From Gemmatimonas phototrophica (GTDB lineage Bacteria > Gemmatimonadota > Gemmatimonadetes > Gemmatimonadales > Gemmatimonadaceae), in contig NZ_CP011454.1 of NCBI RefSeq assembly GCF_000695095.2, forward strand, positions 992,001 to 1,056,000: a DNA stretch of 64,000 nucleotides. Direction: 5' to 3'. A program made the position numbers and the translations under genes. Every line of letters starts with the position of its first letter. The stretch's first letter is position 1. Positions 53,340-61,561 of the stretch are shown here, in pieces. The notes beneath the pieces are model-generated. The model was not told the DNA's origin, did no database searches, and worked only from the letters and a program-made list of their open reading frames with translations.

Positions 53340-54137
53340 GTGCCCACGACTTCCCTGATCATTGCTACGTACAACTGGCCGGCGGCGCTCGATATTGTGC
53401 TGCGCAGCGTGCGAAACCAGCGCTGTCTCCCTTCGGAGGTCCTGGTGGCCGATGATGGGTCGGGAGAGGCCACCCGGTTGATGGTCAAGGCGCATCAGAC
53501 CGATTTTCCGGTCCCGTTGCGGCACGTATGGCATGAAGACCGGGGGTTCCGGCTCGCCGCCATCCGCAATGAGGCCATCCGTCAAGCCACCGGCGAGTAC
53601 ATCGTCCAGGTGGATGGCGACATCGTGTTGCACCCGCGGTTCATTGCGGCCCACACGCGTTTCGCCCGCCGTGGCAGCTATGTGCAAGGCAGTCGGTGCA
53701 TGCTGGCGCCCGGGATTACCAGCGATCTGCTCCGGACGCGCCGGCATGAGGTGCGCTGGTTTGCCCGCGGCCTCGGAAATCGGCAGAACGCGTGGTACGC
53801 CCCCTGGATTTCGCGCTTCGTTGGCGGACCACGGGATGCCGACCGGCGAACCCGGGGCTGTCATATGGCGTTCTGGCGGGACGATTTACGCTCTGTCAAC
53901 GGCTACGACGAACGGTTCGTGGGATGGGGACGCGAAGACAGTGAGCTGGCGGCGCGACTTATCCACGCCGGTATCCGGCGTCGGAACTTCAAGTTCGGCG
54001 CAGTGGCCTATCACCTGTGGCACCCCGAGGCGCCACGCGATCGCTACAGCGTCAACGACGCCCACTATGAGACCACCCTGCGGGAAGGTCGCCAACGCTG
54101 CGAGACGGGGTTGGTGCACGCCCTCTCGCCACAATGA
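53340..54137 (+). CDS. Glycosyltransferase family 2, paralogue of the gene at 14689
   Basis: A 265-aa GT-A enzyme starting at GTG 53340. It matches the paralogue over its whole length: SLIIATYNWPAALDIVL, VADDGSGEATR, HVWHEDRGFRLAAIRNEAI, VQVDGDIVLHPRFIAAH, CHMAFWRDDLRSVNGYDE and GWGREDSELAARL. Both probably use the same donor. Unlike the 14689 copy it is not linked to peptidoglycan genes but to a lipoprotein gene 23 bp downstream. Confidence 0.88.
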   Translation: MPTTSLIIATYNWPAALDIVLRSVRNQRCLPSEVLVADDGSGEATRLMVKAHQTDFPVPLRHVWHEDRGFRLAAIRNEAIRQATGEYIVQVDGDIVLHPRFIAAHTRFARRGSYVQGSRCMLAPGITSDLLRTRRHEVRWFARGLGNRQNAWYAPWISRFVGGPRDADRRTRGCHMAFWRDDLRSVNGYDERFVGWGREDSELAARLIHAGIRRRNFKFGAVAYHLWHPEAPRDRYSVNDAHYETTLREGRQRCETGLVHALSPQ

Positions 54138-54160
54138 TGGCGGAGCGCTAACGTTGCGCC

Positions 54161-54661
54161 ATGTCTTCACTCCGCTCCTGTCCATCCGCGCGGCGTTCCC
54201 GCACCCACGTCCTCACCACCATGCTGGCTCCCCTGGCGGTGAGCCTGCTGGCGGGGTGCTACAGCTATCGCCCGTTGGCCAATACGTCTGTGCCGGCCCG
54301 GACCGATCTCCGGCTGTACTTCACCGCCGATGGCGCCCGCAGTTTGCGCGATGCCGCCGGCTTTGAGCTGCGGCAGCTGGACGGCGTGGCGGTGCGCACG
54401 CTGGCGGACAGTGCCGTCGTCGTGCGCCCCAGTACGGTCCTGACGGTAGACGGTAATGAATTGCCGTGGCGTCGCGGCGAACTGGTGGTCCCCTGGCGTA
54501 CGGTGGAGCGTTCCCAGCAGCGCACGATGGACAAACGTCGGACGCGCGGGTTTGCGGCGGTCATGGGCGCCGTCTTTACCGGTGTGGTGTACTTCGCGCT
54601 CAAGAGCATCAGCGGTGGCAGTGGTGCCACGCTTCAGTCAGGCGGCGGCGTTCCGGAATAG
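54161..54661 (+). CDS. Lipoprotein with C-terminal hydrophobic segment
   Basis: A 166-aa protein. The lipobox LLAGCYSY follows a signal peptide (VLTTMLAPLAVSLLAG). A small beta domain (FELRQLDGVAVRTLADSAVVVRPSTVLTV, then LVVPWRTVERSQQRTMD) precedes a hydrophobic Gly-rich segment (GFAAVMGAVFTGVVYFALKSISGG). No family recognised; the pattern lipoprotein + basic region + short membrane segment recurs in Gemmatimonadota. Ribosome site ggag is distant (~20 nt). Confidence 0.75.
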   Translation: MSSLRSCPSARRSRTHVLTTMLAPLAVSLLAGCYSYRPLANTSVPARTDLRLYFTADGARSLRDAAGFELRQLDGVAVRTLADSAVVVRPSTVLTVDGNELPWRRGELVVPWRTVERSQQRTMDKRRTRGFAAVMGAVFTGVVYFALKSISGGSGATLQSGGGVPE

Positions 54662-54681
54662 CTCGGGACAGCCTCCTCCCT

Positions 54682-55236
54682 TCAGCTCGTACCGTCTCCA
54701 CTGGCGGCCAAGGCGCCCGCCGCACGCGGTTTGCGCGACAGCAACGCTGCCGACAGGAGGATGTACACCACGCCAACCGGCAGTGGTTCGAGCATCGTGA
54801 TGGCGGCGTTGGTCAAGGGATTGTCGTATATCACCTTGAATTCGTCCATCTCGACGTTCATGGCGGCAATCTCCTGCGCCGTGGCACCGCGCGCTTCCAG
54901 CTTTTTCAGCGACGCCGCCTTGTACACGGCAAAAAAGTTGCTCTGGCCGCCAAAGTACCAGGCCTCCCACGTGGCGGTGTAGCACGCACTTGCCACGAGC
55001 ATGATGGCGCTCCCCACCAGCACACCCCGCCCGAAGGTGATCGTGCGCGCCGGCTGGCGATCGCGGTACTGACGCACCCCGAAATAGATGCAGGTGAAGG
55101 CCACGACCATCGTGGCGTACCCCACCAGCATGCCATAATCCATGCCGAGCTGTTCATGAAATGGCAGCGTGGCGGCGAACATGGCCGACAGCACCGCGCC
55201 CCCCAGGAACCCGTACTTCAGGACGACCGACTTCAT
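54682..55236 (-). CDS. DUF4199 membrane protein
   Basis: A 184-aa protein with four hydrophobic segments in the DUF4199 order: YGFLGGAVLSAMFAATL, YGMLVGYATMVVAFTCIYFGVRQYRD, ITFGRGVLVGSAIMLVASACYTATW, then NAAITMLEPLPVGVVYILLSAALL. Between TM3 and TM4 is a charged loop (KKLEARGATAQEIAAMN). The ATG at 55236 follows a strong ggagg at 5 nt. It lies 104 bp downstream of the LuxR-type gene on the same strand, with a 15-bp-stem hairpin between them. Function unknown. Confidence 0.9.
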   Translation of the reverse strand: MKSVVLKYGFLGGAVLSAMFAATLPFHEQLGMDYGMLVGYATMVVAFTCIYFGVRQYRDRQPARTITFGRGVLVGSAIMLVASACYTATWEAWYFGGQSNFFAVYKAASLKKLEARGATAQEIAAMNVEMDEFKVIYDNPLTNAAITMLEPLPVGVVYILLSAALLSRKPRAAGALAASGDGTS

Positions 55237-55280
55237 GACAACCTCCGTGGTGGTGAATGAAGCGGTATCCTGGGCAGAAC

Positions 55281-55342
55281 CAACGGGTGGCGCGTCACCC
55301 GAACGGGTGATTTTTCGCCTCCCCGCCAAAAATCACCCGTTC
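55281..55342. promoter_or_regulatory. Cluster of CGGGTGA half-sites with a 15-bp-stem hairpin
   Basis: Four copies of (G/C)AACGGGTG(A/G) or its complement lie within 62 bp: 55281-55290 direct, 55295-55304 inverted with gttcgggtga, 55301-55310 direct, and 55333-55342 inverted. The last two form a perfect inverted repeat, gaacgggtgattttt / aaaaatcacccgttc, with a 12-nt loop. It begins at the luxR stop codon and ends 45 bp before the DUF4199 start. It could be an operator array, an attenuator/terminator, or both. Confidence 0.6.
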
Positions 55343-55835
55343 AGGGGAGCAGACCAGCGTCGCGGGCCATCTGCACTGCCTGTGTCCGCCGCGTAGCCTG
55401 CAGCTTGAACAACACCCGGCTGGTGTGCGTCTTGACCGTATTCTCACTCACCGACAGCCGGGTGGCCATATCACGCGTGCTCAGCCCTTCGGCAATGAGG
55501 GTCAGCACGTCGTATTCACGCGGCGTCATCCCCAGCTGCGCCATGGCGTTTGCATTCGGTACAAAGGCCGAGCCCCCCGCGGAGGCGGGAGTGGTTGCGG
55601 TGGCGGCAGTAGGCACCGGCACCTCCACTCGTTCCAGCACCCGCTCCACCACCACCCGCTCGCGGGGCGACGTGAGCTGTCGGCCAAACCAGAGCCCCAG
55701 CCCCACGCAGACCACGGCGACCACGCCGGCGTACACGGAGGCCGTATCGGTCAGAACCAGCCACCGATACTCCGCGACTTGCAGGGCGGTGATTGCCAGT
55801 CCGGTCACCAGGCCGTACAGCAGGACCGTTTTCAT
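55341..55835 (-). CDS. Membrane-anchored LuxR-type transcription regulator
   Basis: A 164-aa protein. The N-terminal ~55 residues form two transmembrane segments (VLLYGLVTGLAITALQVAEY and ASVYAGVVAVVCVGLGLWFG). A coiled linker follows (RERVVVERVLERVEVPV), then a C-terminal LuxR helix-turn-helix: LTPREYDVLTLIAEGLSTRDMATRL in form MTPREYDV, and SVSENTVKTHTSRVLFKL. There is no receiver or PAS domain. A DNA-binding domain tethered to the membrane beside a DUF4199 gene suggests the two work together on envelope sensing (inference). Confidence 0.9.
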   Translation of the reverse strand: MKTVLLYGLVTGLAITALQVAEYRWLVLTDTASVYAGVVAVVCVGLGLWFGRQLTSPRERVVVERVLERVEVPVPTAATATTPASAGGSAFVPNANAMAQLGMTPREYDVLTLIAEGLSTRDMATRLSVSENTVKTHTSRVLFKLQATRRTQAVQMARDAGLLP

Positions 55836-55967
55836 GCGCGCCCCAACGGCTCATGGGCAGTCACCCCAATGCGGGGGCCCACCTGGCTGCTCAGCACCGG
55901 ATGTAGTTTGGAGATGGTCACCGCCAGCAATCTACTGCCGCGCTTCGCTCCTTCAACGCGACGATCC

Positions 55968-56471
55968 ATGCCTCTCCCTACCGACGCCGAGCTGAATGCC
56001 ATTGGCGTCCTCAAGCGCCGCCTCATCGAAGCGCGGGTGCTCGCCCCCATGCTGGACGCCATGAGTGCCCGGTTCGGACGCGAGGCGGTCCAGGAGATCG
56101 CCCGGTCCGTCATCATCGGCCTGGCCGAGGCCCAAGGGGCACAACTGGCCAACAGCGTGGGCGGGTGTTCACTCGCCCATTTCGAAGGCACGCTCGATCG
56201 CTGGAAAGCGGATGACGCGCTGCAAATCACCGTGCAGGAGTCCACGACTGAGCGCTTTGCGTTCGACGTCACACGGTGCCGGTACGCCGAGATGTACCGG
56301 GAGCTCGGCATCCCCGAGCTTGGTGCCATCCTGTCGTGCAATCGTGATGCCGCGCTGATGGACGGCTTCAACCCCGACGTGGCGTTCACCCGCACCCAGA
56401 CCATCATGGGCGGCGCCACGCACTGCGACTTTGTCTATACCCTCAAGCGCGCGCCCCGCGCGAGCGCATGA
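55968..56471 (+). CDS. L-2-amino-thiazoline-4-carboxylic acid hydrolase-like protein
   Basis: A 167-aa protein starting MPLPTDAELN. It fits the ATC hydrolase-type family: helical N-terminal part (LKRRLIEARVLAPMLDAM), FAFDVTRCRYAEMYRELGIPELGAILSCNRDAALMDGFNP and GGATHCDFVY near the end, with two conserved Cys. The family name comes from a Pseudomonas enzyme of cysteine-analogue metabolism, and most members have unknown substrates. Its stop overlaps the next start (ATGA), giving tight coupling to the FAD oxidase. An upstream in-frame extension antisense to luxR is not likely real. Confidence 0.82.
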   Translation: MPLPTDAELNAIGVLKRRLIEARVLAPMLDAMSARFGREAVQEIARSVIIGLAEAQGAQLANSVGGCSLAHFEGTLDRWKADDALQITVQESTTERFAFDVTRCRYAEMYRELGIPELGAILSCNRDAALMDGFNPDVAFTRTQTIMGGATHCDFVYTLKRAPRASA

Positions 56472-57544
56472 GCCACATGCCCGTGCACGCAGATGTAGTA
56501 GTCGTTGGGGGCGGTCTCGCGGGGCTGACGGCGGCCGTGCAGTTGCAGGCGCGAGGCGCACGTACGGTAGTGCTGGAAGCCGCCTCGCTCCCCGGCGGGC
56601 GCATTCAGTGTGTGCGAGATGCCGAGTCGTCGGTGCCGGTGGCCGATCTCGGTCCCACCTGGGTCTGGCCCGCGTTTCAGCCCGCCGTGACGCAGTGGAT
56701 GACCGAACTCAATGTGTCGGCTCTCGCTCAGTACCATGACGGTGATGGCATCCTTGATGGCTGGGCACCAGCGCCCGAGCGGTACCTGCTGCCGTCTCAA
56801 GAAGGGATGACACGGCTGGTGGGCGGCCCGACCGCGCTGGTTGATGCGCTACTCGCGCGATTGCCCGTCACCAGTCTCCACACCGGGGCGGCGGTGAGCC
56901 GTATCCAACAGGACGAGCCGGGGGCGCTCCGTGTGATCACTGCAGGGGGTGAGCGATATGTCGCGCCACACGTGGTGCTGGCAACGCCGCTGCGGGTTGC
57001 CGCCCACACGATCGACTTGCCGCCACTCGATCCCCTCGTCGAGGCCCTGATGCGTGACACCCCCACCTGGATGGCGCCGCAGGCCAAGGTGGTGGCGATC
57101 TACGAAACCCCCTTCTGGCGTGCGCGAGGATTATCCGGCCGCATTGCCAGTCGCGTGGGCCCGCTGGGCGAAGTGCACGACCATACACCAGCCACCGAAA
57201 CGTGCGGTGCGCTGTTCGGATTTGCCTCCTGGCCGCCCGCCCAGCGCCAACACCGTGAGCGTTTCGAGGCTGCTATTCTGGCCCAACTGCAGCGGTGCTT
57301 TGGCCCGGAGGCGGCAACACCACAGGCCCTGCACATCAGGGACTGGGCCGACGTTCCGTTCGCGGCCACACCCGCGGACCTGACGGAGCCCCCGCGGCAT
57401 CCCGACCCTGCACCGGCACTACTGCGGACGCCACACTGTGATGGACGGCTCCTGCTGGCCGTTTCGGAAACGTCGGAAACAAGCACCGGCCTCATTGAGG
57501 GGGCTCTGCTGAGCGGCGAGCGTGCCGCTCGACTGGTTGTGTAG
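56468..57544 (+). CDS. FAD-dependent amine oxidase family protein
   Basis: A 358-aa flavoprotein. FAD-binding Rossmann motif DVVVVGGGLAGLTAAVQLQARG (about 9-30) followed by VVLEAASLPGGR (the DMGGR-type signature) and DLGPTWVWPAFQPAV. The C-terminal FAD contact region is GRLLLAVSETSETSTGLIEGALLSGERAA. It resembles flavin monoamine oxidases and protoporphyrinogen-oxidase-like enzymes but is shorter than most (~450 aa). It is coupled to the ATC-hydrolase-like gene. Confidence 0.88.
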   Translation: MSHMPVHADVVVVGGGLAGLTAAVQLQARGARTVVLEAASLPGGRIQCVRDAESSVPVADLGPTWVWPAFQPAVTQWMTELNVSALAQYHDGDGILDGWAPAPERYLLPSQEGMTRLVGGPTALVDALLARLPVTSLHTGAAVSRIQQDEPGALRVITAGGERYVAPHVVLATPLRVAAHTIDLPPLDPLVEALMRDTPTWMAPQAKVVAIYETPFWRARGLSGRIASRVGPLGEVHDHTPATETCGALFGFASWPPAQRQHRERFEAAILAQLQRCFGPEAATPQALHIRDWADVPFAATPADLTEPPRHPDPAPALLRTPHCDGRLLLAVSETSETSTGLIEGALLSGERAARLVV

Positions 57545-57609
57545 CCATATTGTTAGCACTGGCCACGGCGTTTGATGCCGGTGAAGCGTCTCTCCAAACG
57601 GACGGTGTG

Positions 57610-58050
57610 ATGTACGGAACGGTGATTGCGGTGCATAACGTGTTGGCGTGGCTGGTGCTGGCCATTGGGCTGATGGTCCTCGTGCAGGCGGTCACCGCCA
57701 AGGCCACATGGGGACCGGAGCAAACATCGTGGGTGCGACGGCTCACGCTGCTGGTGCACCTGCAGTTTGTCGCCGGGCTGGTGCTCTGGTTCGTGAGTCC
57801 TACGGTCGCCGCCGCGCGCGCAGTGATGGGGACAACCATGAAGGACGCGGCGCTCCGTCGTCTGGTCGTTGAGCATCCCACCCTCATGCTGCTGGCCGTC
57901 GTGGCCGCCACCGTCACCAGCGTGATGGTACGGAAGGCGCCGAGCTCCGAGACCAAGGCCAAGAAGGCCCTCATGGGCACACTGCTCACGCTGGTCCTGG
58001 TGGCGGCCGTGATTCCGTGGCAGAACCTCATTTCGCGCTGGACCGCCTGA
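57610..58050 (+). CDS. Small integral membrane protein, unknown function
   Basis: A 146-aa protein from MYGTVIAVHNVLAW, with four hydrophobic segments (NVLAWLVLAIGLMVLVQAVTA, LTLLVHLQFVAGLVLWFVSP, LMLLAVVAATVTSVMV, LLTLVLVAAVIPW). An upstream in-frame TTG at 57550 would add 20 residues. No family recognised with certainty. It overlaps the polymerase gene by 34 bp and follows the amine oxidase by 65 bp. Confidence 0.8.
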   Translation: MYGTVIAVHNVLAWLVLAIGLMVLVQAVTAKATWGPEQTSWVRRLTLLVHLQFVAGLVLWFVSPTVAAARAVMGTTMKDAALRRLVVEHPTLMLLAVVAATVTSVMVRKAPSSETKAKKALMGTLLTLVLVAAVIPWQNLISRWTA

Positions 58051-60458
58051 CCATTCCGCGAGACGAATGGCTGTGGGGGTGGGACACCACCCCCGGCATC
58101 GTCTCGGTGTGGGCCGAGGAGTCCGGACAGGCGACCGTCTGGCGACGGCCCGACGGTGGAGCCCTCCTGACGGAGAGGGCCAAATTCCGCCCCTGGGTCC
58201 TGCTGTCGTCGGTTGACGATCTGCGGGCGGCTGGTGTGCGCTACCAGCATGATGACGGTGACGCGAACGCGCCCGGCATTCGCGTGCGAGAGCTCGCGGG
58301 GCCGGGCGCGTTGCGTGTGGCCGTGTCGGCAGAGCGCTGGAATGTGTTGGAAACGGCCATCTGTCGCGGGGCCTCCAAGCGCCTCGGGCAACGCATTACC
58401 CGTGTGCAGCAACTGCCACGACACGAGCGACACGTCCTGCCGCCGGAGGAGCAATACCTCGTGGCAACCGGTCGGACCTACTTTCGCAATCTTGCGTTCG
58501 CGCAACTGCAACGGCTGCAGTTCGATCTCGAGACCACCGGGCTTGACCCGCGTGTTCATCGCATTTTTCTCATCGCCGTTGGGACACCGCACGGCGATGT
58601 GGAGCTGCTGGAAGCGCGCGGCCAGGACGATCACGCGGAAGCCGACCTGCTCAGGCGTTTCGTGACGCGGGTGCAGCAGCTTGATCCCGATGTCATTGAG
58701 AATCACAATCTGCACGGGTTCGATCTGCCGTTTGTGCGGCAGCGTGCCAAACAGCTGCGCGTACCGTTGCCGCTTGGGCGGCTGCACCATACGGCGCTGG
58801 TGGAGCGCGCCGCCATGCGTGGCGTGTCGAGTGATCGCGATGGGGCTGATGAGCGACGGGTACGGCTCATTGTCCCTGGGCGCGAATGCATCGATACGCT
58901 CGACGCCGTCCGGCGTTACGACTTTGCGGCGCGTGAATTGCCCGGCTACGGACTCAAGGCGGTGGCACGTCACTTCGGGCTCTCCGGGCCAGCGCGCGAA
59001 CTGATCCCTGGCGATCGGATTCACGCCGTGTACGCCAGCGATCCGGATCGCGTACGGCGCTACGCCGCCGCGGACGTTACCGAAGTTGCCGGACTGGCCA
59101 GGATTCTGGGGGGCGCCGCCTTTGCGCTCGCGCGCATGGCGCCCCGGCGCTACGAGCGGCTCGCCGATGCCGGAGCAGCCACGGGAGTCATTGATCCGTT
59201 GCTCGTGCGTGCCTATCTGCGGGCGGGGCACGCGCTGCCCGCGCACGCTGATGGCGACGGCACGGTACACAGCGGGGCCGCGCTCTATCTGTTCACAGCC
59301 GGTGTGGTACAGCGGGTGGTGAAGGTGGACGTGGCCAGTCTGTATCCGTCGCTCATGCGCGCGTTTCGGATTGGCCCGGTACGTGATCCGCTGCAGGCGT
59401 TGCTGTTCCTGGTGGACCAGCTGGTGGAGCAGCGGTTGCACGCCAAGCAGCGGGCCAAAGAGGCGGCGGCCGGATCGGACGAACGTTTCACGCAGGAGGC
59501 CATGAGCGCGGCCATGAAGCTCGTGGTCAACTCGGCGTACGGGTATCTGGCCGCCGGCGACGGGCTCACGCGCTTTGCCGACGTGCACGCCGCCAACGAG
59601 GTGACGCGTCGTGGCCGGGAGACGCTGTTACTCATGTGTCGTGCACTGGCCGAGCGTGGCGCTCAGCTCATTGAAGCCGATACCGATGGGGTGTACTTCG
59701 GCGTCCCCGACCACTGGAGTGAGCACGACGAGCGCGCGATGGTGGATACTGTGGCGGCCCTGCTGCCACCGCTCGTTCGGCTGGAGTTTGAGGGGCGTTA
59801 CGCCGCCATGCTGTCGCACGAAGCCAAGAACTATGCGTTGCTGACCTTCGATGGCCGCCTGCAGCTGAAAGGCGTGGCCTTTCGGTCCAGCCGCGCAGAG
59901 CCGTACGGTGAGGCCTTCCTGCGTACCGCCATTGCCCGACTGCTGGCCGGCGATGTCATTGGGGTGCGCGCGGCCTATCTCGACACGCTGACGGCGCTGC
60001 ATGGCCGTGCCGTGCCCACGGTAGACGTGGCATCGCGCGTGCGCCTGCGGAAATCCCCCGAGGCCTACGCGCGATCACGCCAGCAGCGCCGGGAGTTCGC
60101 TTATGAAGCCCTGTGGCAGAGCGGGCGCCAGCAGTGGGCGCCGGGCGATCGTGTACGCGTCTACCGCGGCGCCAACGGCACCGGGCGCGTGATCGATGAA
60201 GTGGAAGACGAGGCACGGCTCGATCACGATGCGCGCGACTACGATGTGGCGTACTACGCGGCGTTGCTGCGCCGGACCTTTGCCGCGCGATTGGCGCGCG
60301 CGTTCCATGCCCACGACTTCGACCTGCTCTTTGCCGACGCCGAGCAGCTTCCGCTCTTTGCGCCGGCACTGGAGACCATCCGGCCAGTGGCCACCCGCGA
60401 GGATGACGTGTGGCAGCTGTTGGAACCGGAACCGCTCAGTACAACAGGCCAGACGTAG
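58017..60458 (+). CDS. Family B DNA polymerase (Pol II-like) with proofreading exonuclease
   Basis: An 813-aa DNA polymerase starting at GTG 58017. All exonuclease motifs are present: Exo I FDLETTGLDP (about 169-178), Exo II ENHNLHGFDLPF and Exo III RRYAAADVTEV. All polymerase motifs are present: A KVDVASLYPSLM (about 436-447), B AMKLVVNSAYGYL (about 499-511), C EADTDGVYF (about 552-560) and a KGVAFRSSRAEPY element. Length is near that of E. coli Pol II (783 aa). In bacteria such enzymes act in damage tolerance and replication restart. It is the last gene of the operon and overlaps the convergent cyanophycinase-like gene by 23 bp. Confidence 0.93.
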   Translation: MAEPHFALDRLTIPRDEWLWGWDTTPGIVSVWAEESGQATVWRRPDGGALLTERAKFRPWVLLSSVDDLRAAGVRYQHDDGDANAPGIRVRELAGPGALRVAVSAERWNVLETAICRGASKRLGQRITRVQQLPRHERHVLPPEEQYLVATGRTYFRNLAFAQLQRLQFDLETTGLDPRVHRIFLIAVGTPHGDVELLEARGQDDHAEADLLRRFVTRVQQLDPDVIENHNLHGFDLPFVRQRAKQLRVPLPLGRLHHTALVERAAMRGVSSDRDGADERRVRLIVPGRECIDTLDAVRRYDFAARELPGYGLKAVARHFGLSGPARELIPGDRIHAVYASDPDRVRRYAAADVTEVAGLARILGGAAFALARMAPRRYERLADAGAATGVIDPLLVRAYLRAGHALPAHADGDGTVHSGAALYLFTAGVVQRVVKVDVASLYPSLMRAFRIGPVRDPLQALLFLVDQLVEQRLHAKQRAKEAAAGSDERFTQEAMSAAMKLVVNSAYGYLAAGDGLTRFADVHAANEVTRRGRETLLLMCRALAERGAQLIEADTDGVYFGVPDHWSEHDERAMVDTVAALLPPLVRLEFEGRYAAMLSHEAKNYALLTFDGRLQLKGVAFRSSRAEPYGEAFLRTAIARLLAGDVIGVRAAYLDTLTALHGRAVPTVDVASRVRLRKSPEAYARSRQQRREFAYEALWQSGRQQWAPGDRVRVYRGANGTGRVIDEVEDEARLDHDARDYDVAYYAALLRRTFAARLARAFHAHDFDLLFADAEQLPLFAPALETIRPVATREDDVWQLLEPEPLSTTGQT

Positions 60459-61488
60459 ATACCACGCCGCTTGTAGTGGCCGACACACTGTACGGGGTGC
60501 CTGCCGCGGTCCAGCTGTTGGCGTTGAAGGTGCCGCCCGCGGGGACCCGCAATACCTGCATGGCTCCGTAGACGAGCGGGGCTGACAGGGTGGAAGCCCC
60601 GCGACTGGCGGTGGTTACCAGATACGCGCCGTTGCCCGTTCCAAAGACGGTCGCCGTGCCGGCCGCCGTAATGCCCACACCGGCGCCCTCATCGACCGCG
60701 AGCCCGCGCGGGGCACTGGCTTTCCCATCGGCCTGAAGCCGGGCGAGAAAGGTGTACAGCCGTCCCATACGATCCCGTGGCACGAAGTGCGGCTCCGCCA
60801 GCGTGTTCGTGAGCTGCGGCACGTTGAACAGATTCCGCGCAAACGTGATGGACGGGTCGTACGGGTTCGCGAGCGCCATGGCCGATGTGGTGGACACGGT
60901 TTGCGCTGAGTAGATGTGCTCGCTGAGTACATTGAGCCCCGCACTGGTGCCACCCACCGCCGCGCCCTGACCGAGCCGCGCGTTGACGGCGCTTTGCAAC
61001 GCCGTACCCGTCCAGAGATTCACATACGTGGACTGGTCCCCACCGGCAAAGAAGATGACCTCGGCTTTCCCAATGGCATTCGACACGGTGGCACTGTTGG
61101 CGCCAGCCACCGAGGTAATGACAAAGGTGGTGACCGTGTTGGCCCCCAGCTTCGCGAAGTACGTGTTGTAACCGCTGCTGCCACTCGTCCGGAGCACCAC
61201 GACGTCGCCGAAGCCCGAACCGCTGGTGCGTGTGCCGCCCTGCGCGAGCAGCCATTTCATGCCGGCGGCATCGTCGGTGCCACCGCCGGCCACGTAGACG
61301 GCCCGATTGCCCCCGTTCGTGGTGACATCCGGGCCCTTGCCGGTCACGTACATCTGAAACCCGGTGCTCGGCTGTTTGGCAAACAGAGCGTCACCGGGTG
61401 CCGTCGGCAATGCACTGTCCTGATGGCAGGCGGCGAGCAGCGCGACTGCGGCGAGGCGCGTCCCGTATGCAAAGTGTCGAGACGTCAT
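60436..61488 (-). CDS. Cyanophycinase-like (peptidase S51) lipoprotein
   Basis: A 350-aa exported protein (signal ... LAAVALLAACHQD with lipobox LLAAC). The S51 pattern is visible: AVYVAGGGTDDAAGMKWLLAQGG, VVVLRTSGSSGYNTYFAKLG, AEVIFFAGGDQSTYVNLWTGT and the nucleophile GGTSAGLNVLSE (Ser about 181). Later come NTLAEPHFVPRDRMGRLYTFLARL and LAVDEGAGVGITAAGTATVFG, which carry the expected Asp/Glu-His residues. It would cleave aspartyl-linked peptides such as cyanophycin outside the cytoplasm. No cyanophycin synthetase lies in the window. Confidence 0.9.
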   Translation of the reverse strand: MTSRHFAYGTRLAAVALLAACHQDSALPTAPGDALFAKQPSTGFQMYVTGKGPDVTTNGGNRAVYVAGGGTDDAAGMKWLLAQGGTRTSGSGFGDVVVLRTSGSSGYNTYFAKLGANTVTTFVITSVAGANSATVSNAIGKAEVIFFAGGDQSTYVNLWTGTALQSAVNARLGQGAAVGGTSAGLNVLSEHIYSAQTVSTTSAMALANPYDPSITFARNLFNVPQLTNTLAEPHFVPRDRMGRLYTFLARLQADGKASAPRGLAVDEGAGVGITAAGTATVFGTGNGAYLVTTASRGASTLSAPLVYGAMQVLRVPAGGTFNANSWTAAGTPYSVSATTSGVVSTSGLLY

Positions 61489-61561
61489 GGCAGGGCACGA
61501 AGGGATTGGGATGGACAGGCATGCCGCGACGGCATTTCGCCGGGCGCCGCGAAAGAATGCA

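Noticed and set aside
57492-59588. 698-aa minus-strand open frame opposite the polymerase
   Set aside because: The plus strand carries every family B polymerase motif; the antisense frame has none.
60436-61488. Cyanophycin metabolism as a pathway in this window
   Set aside because: Only a cyanophycinase-like exported lipoprotein is present; there is no cyanophycin synthetase, so other beta-aspartyl peptides are as likely.
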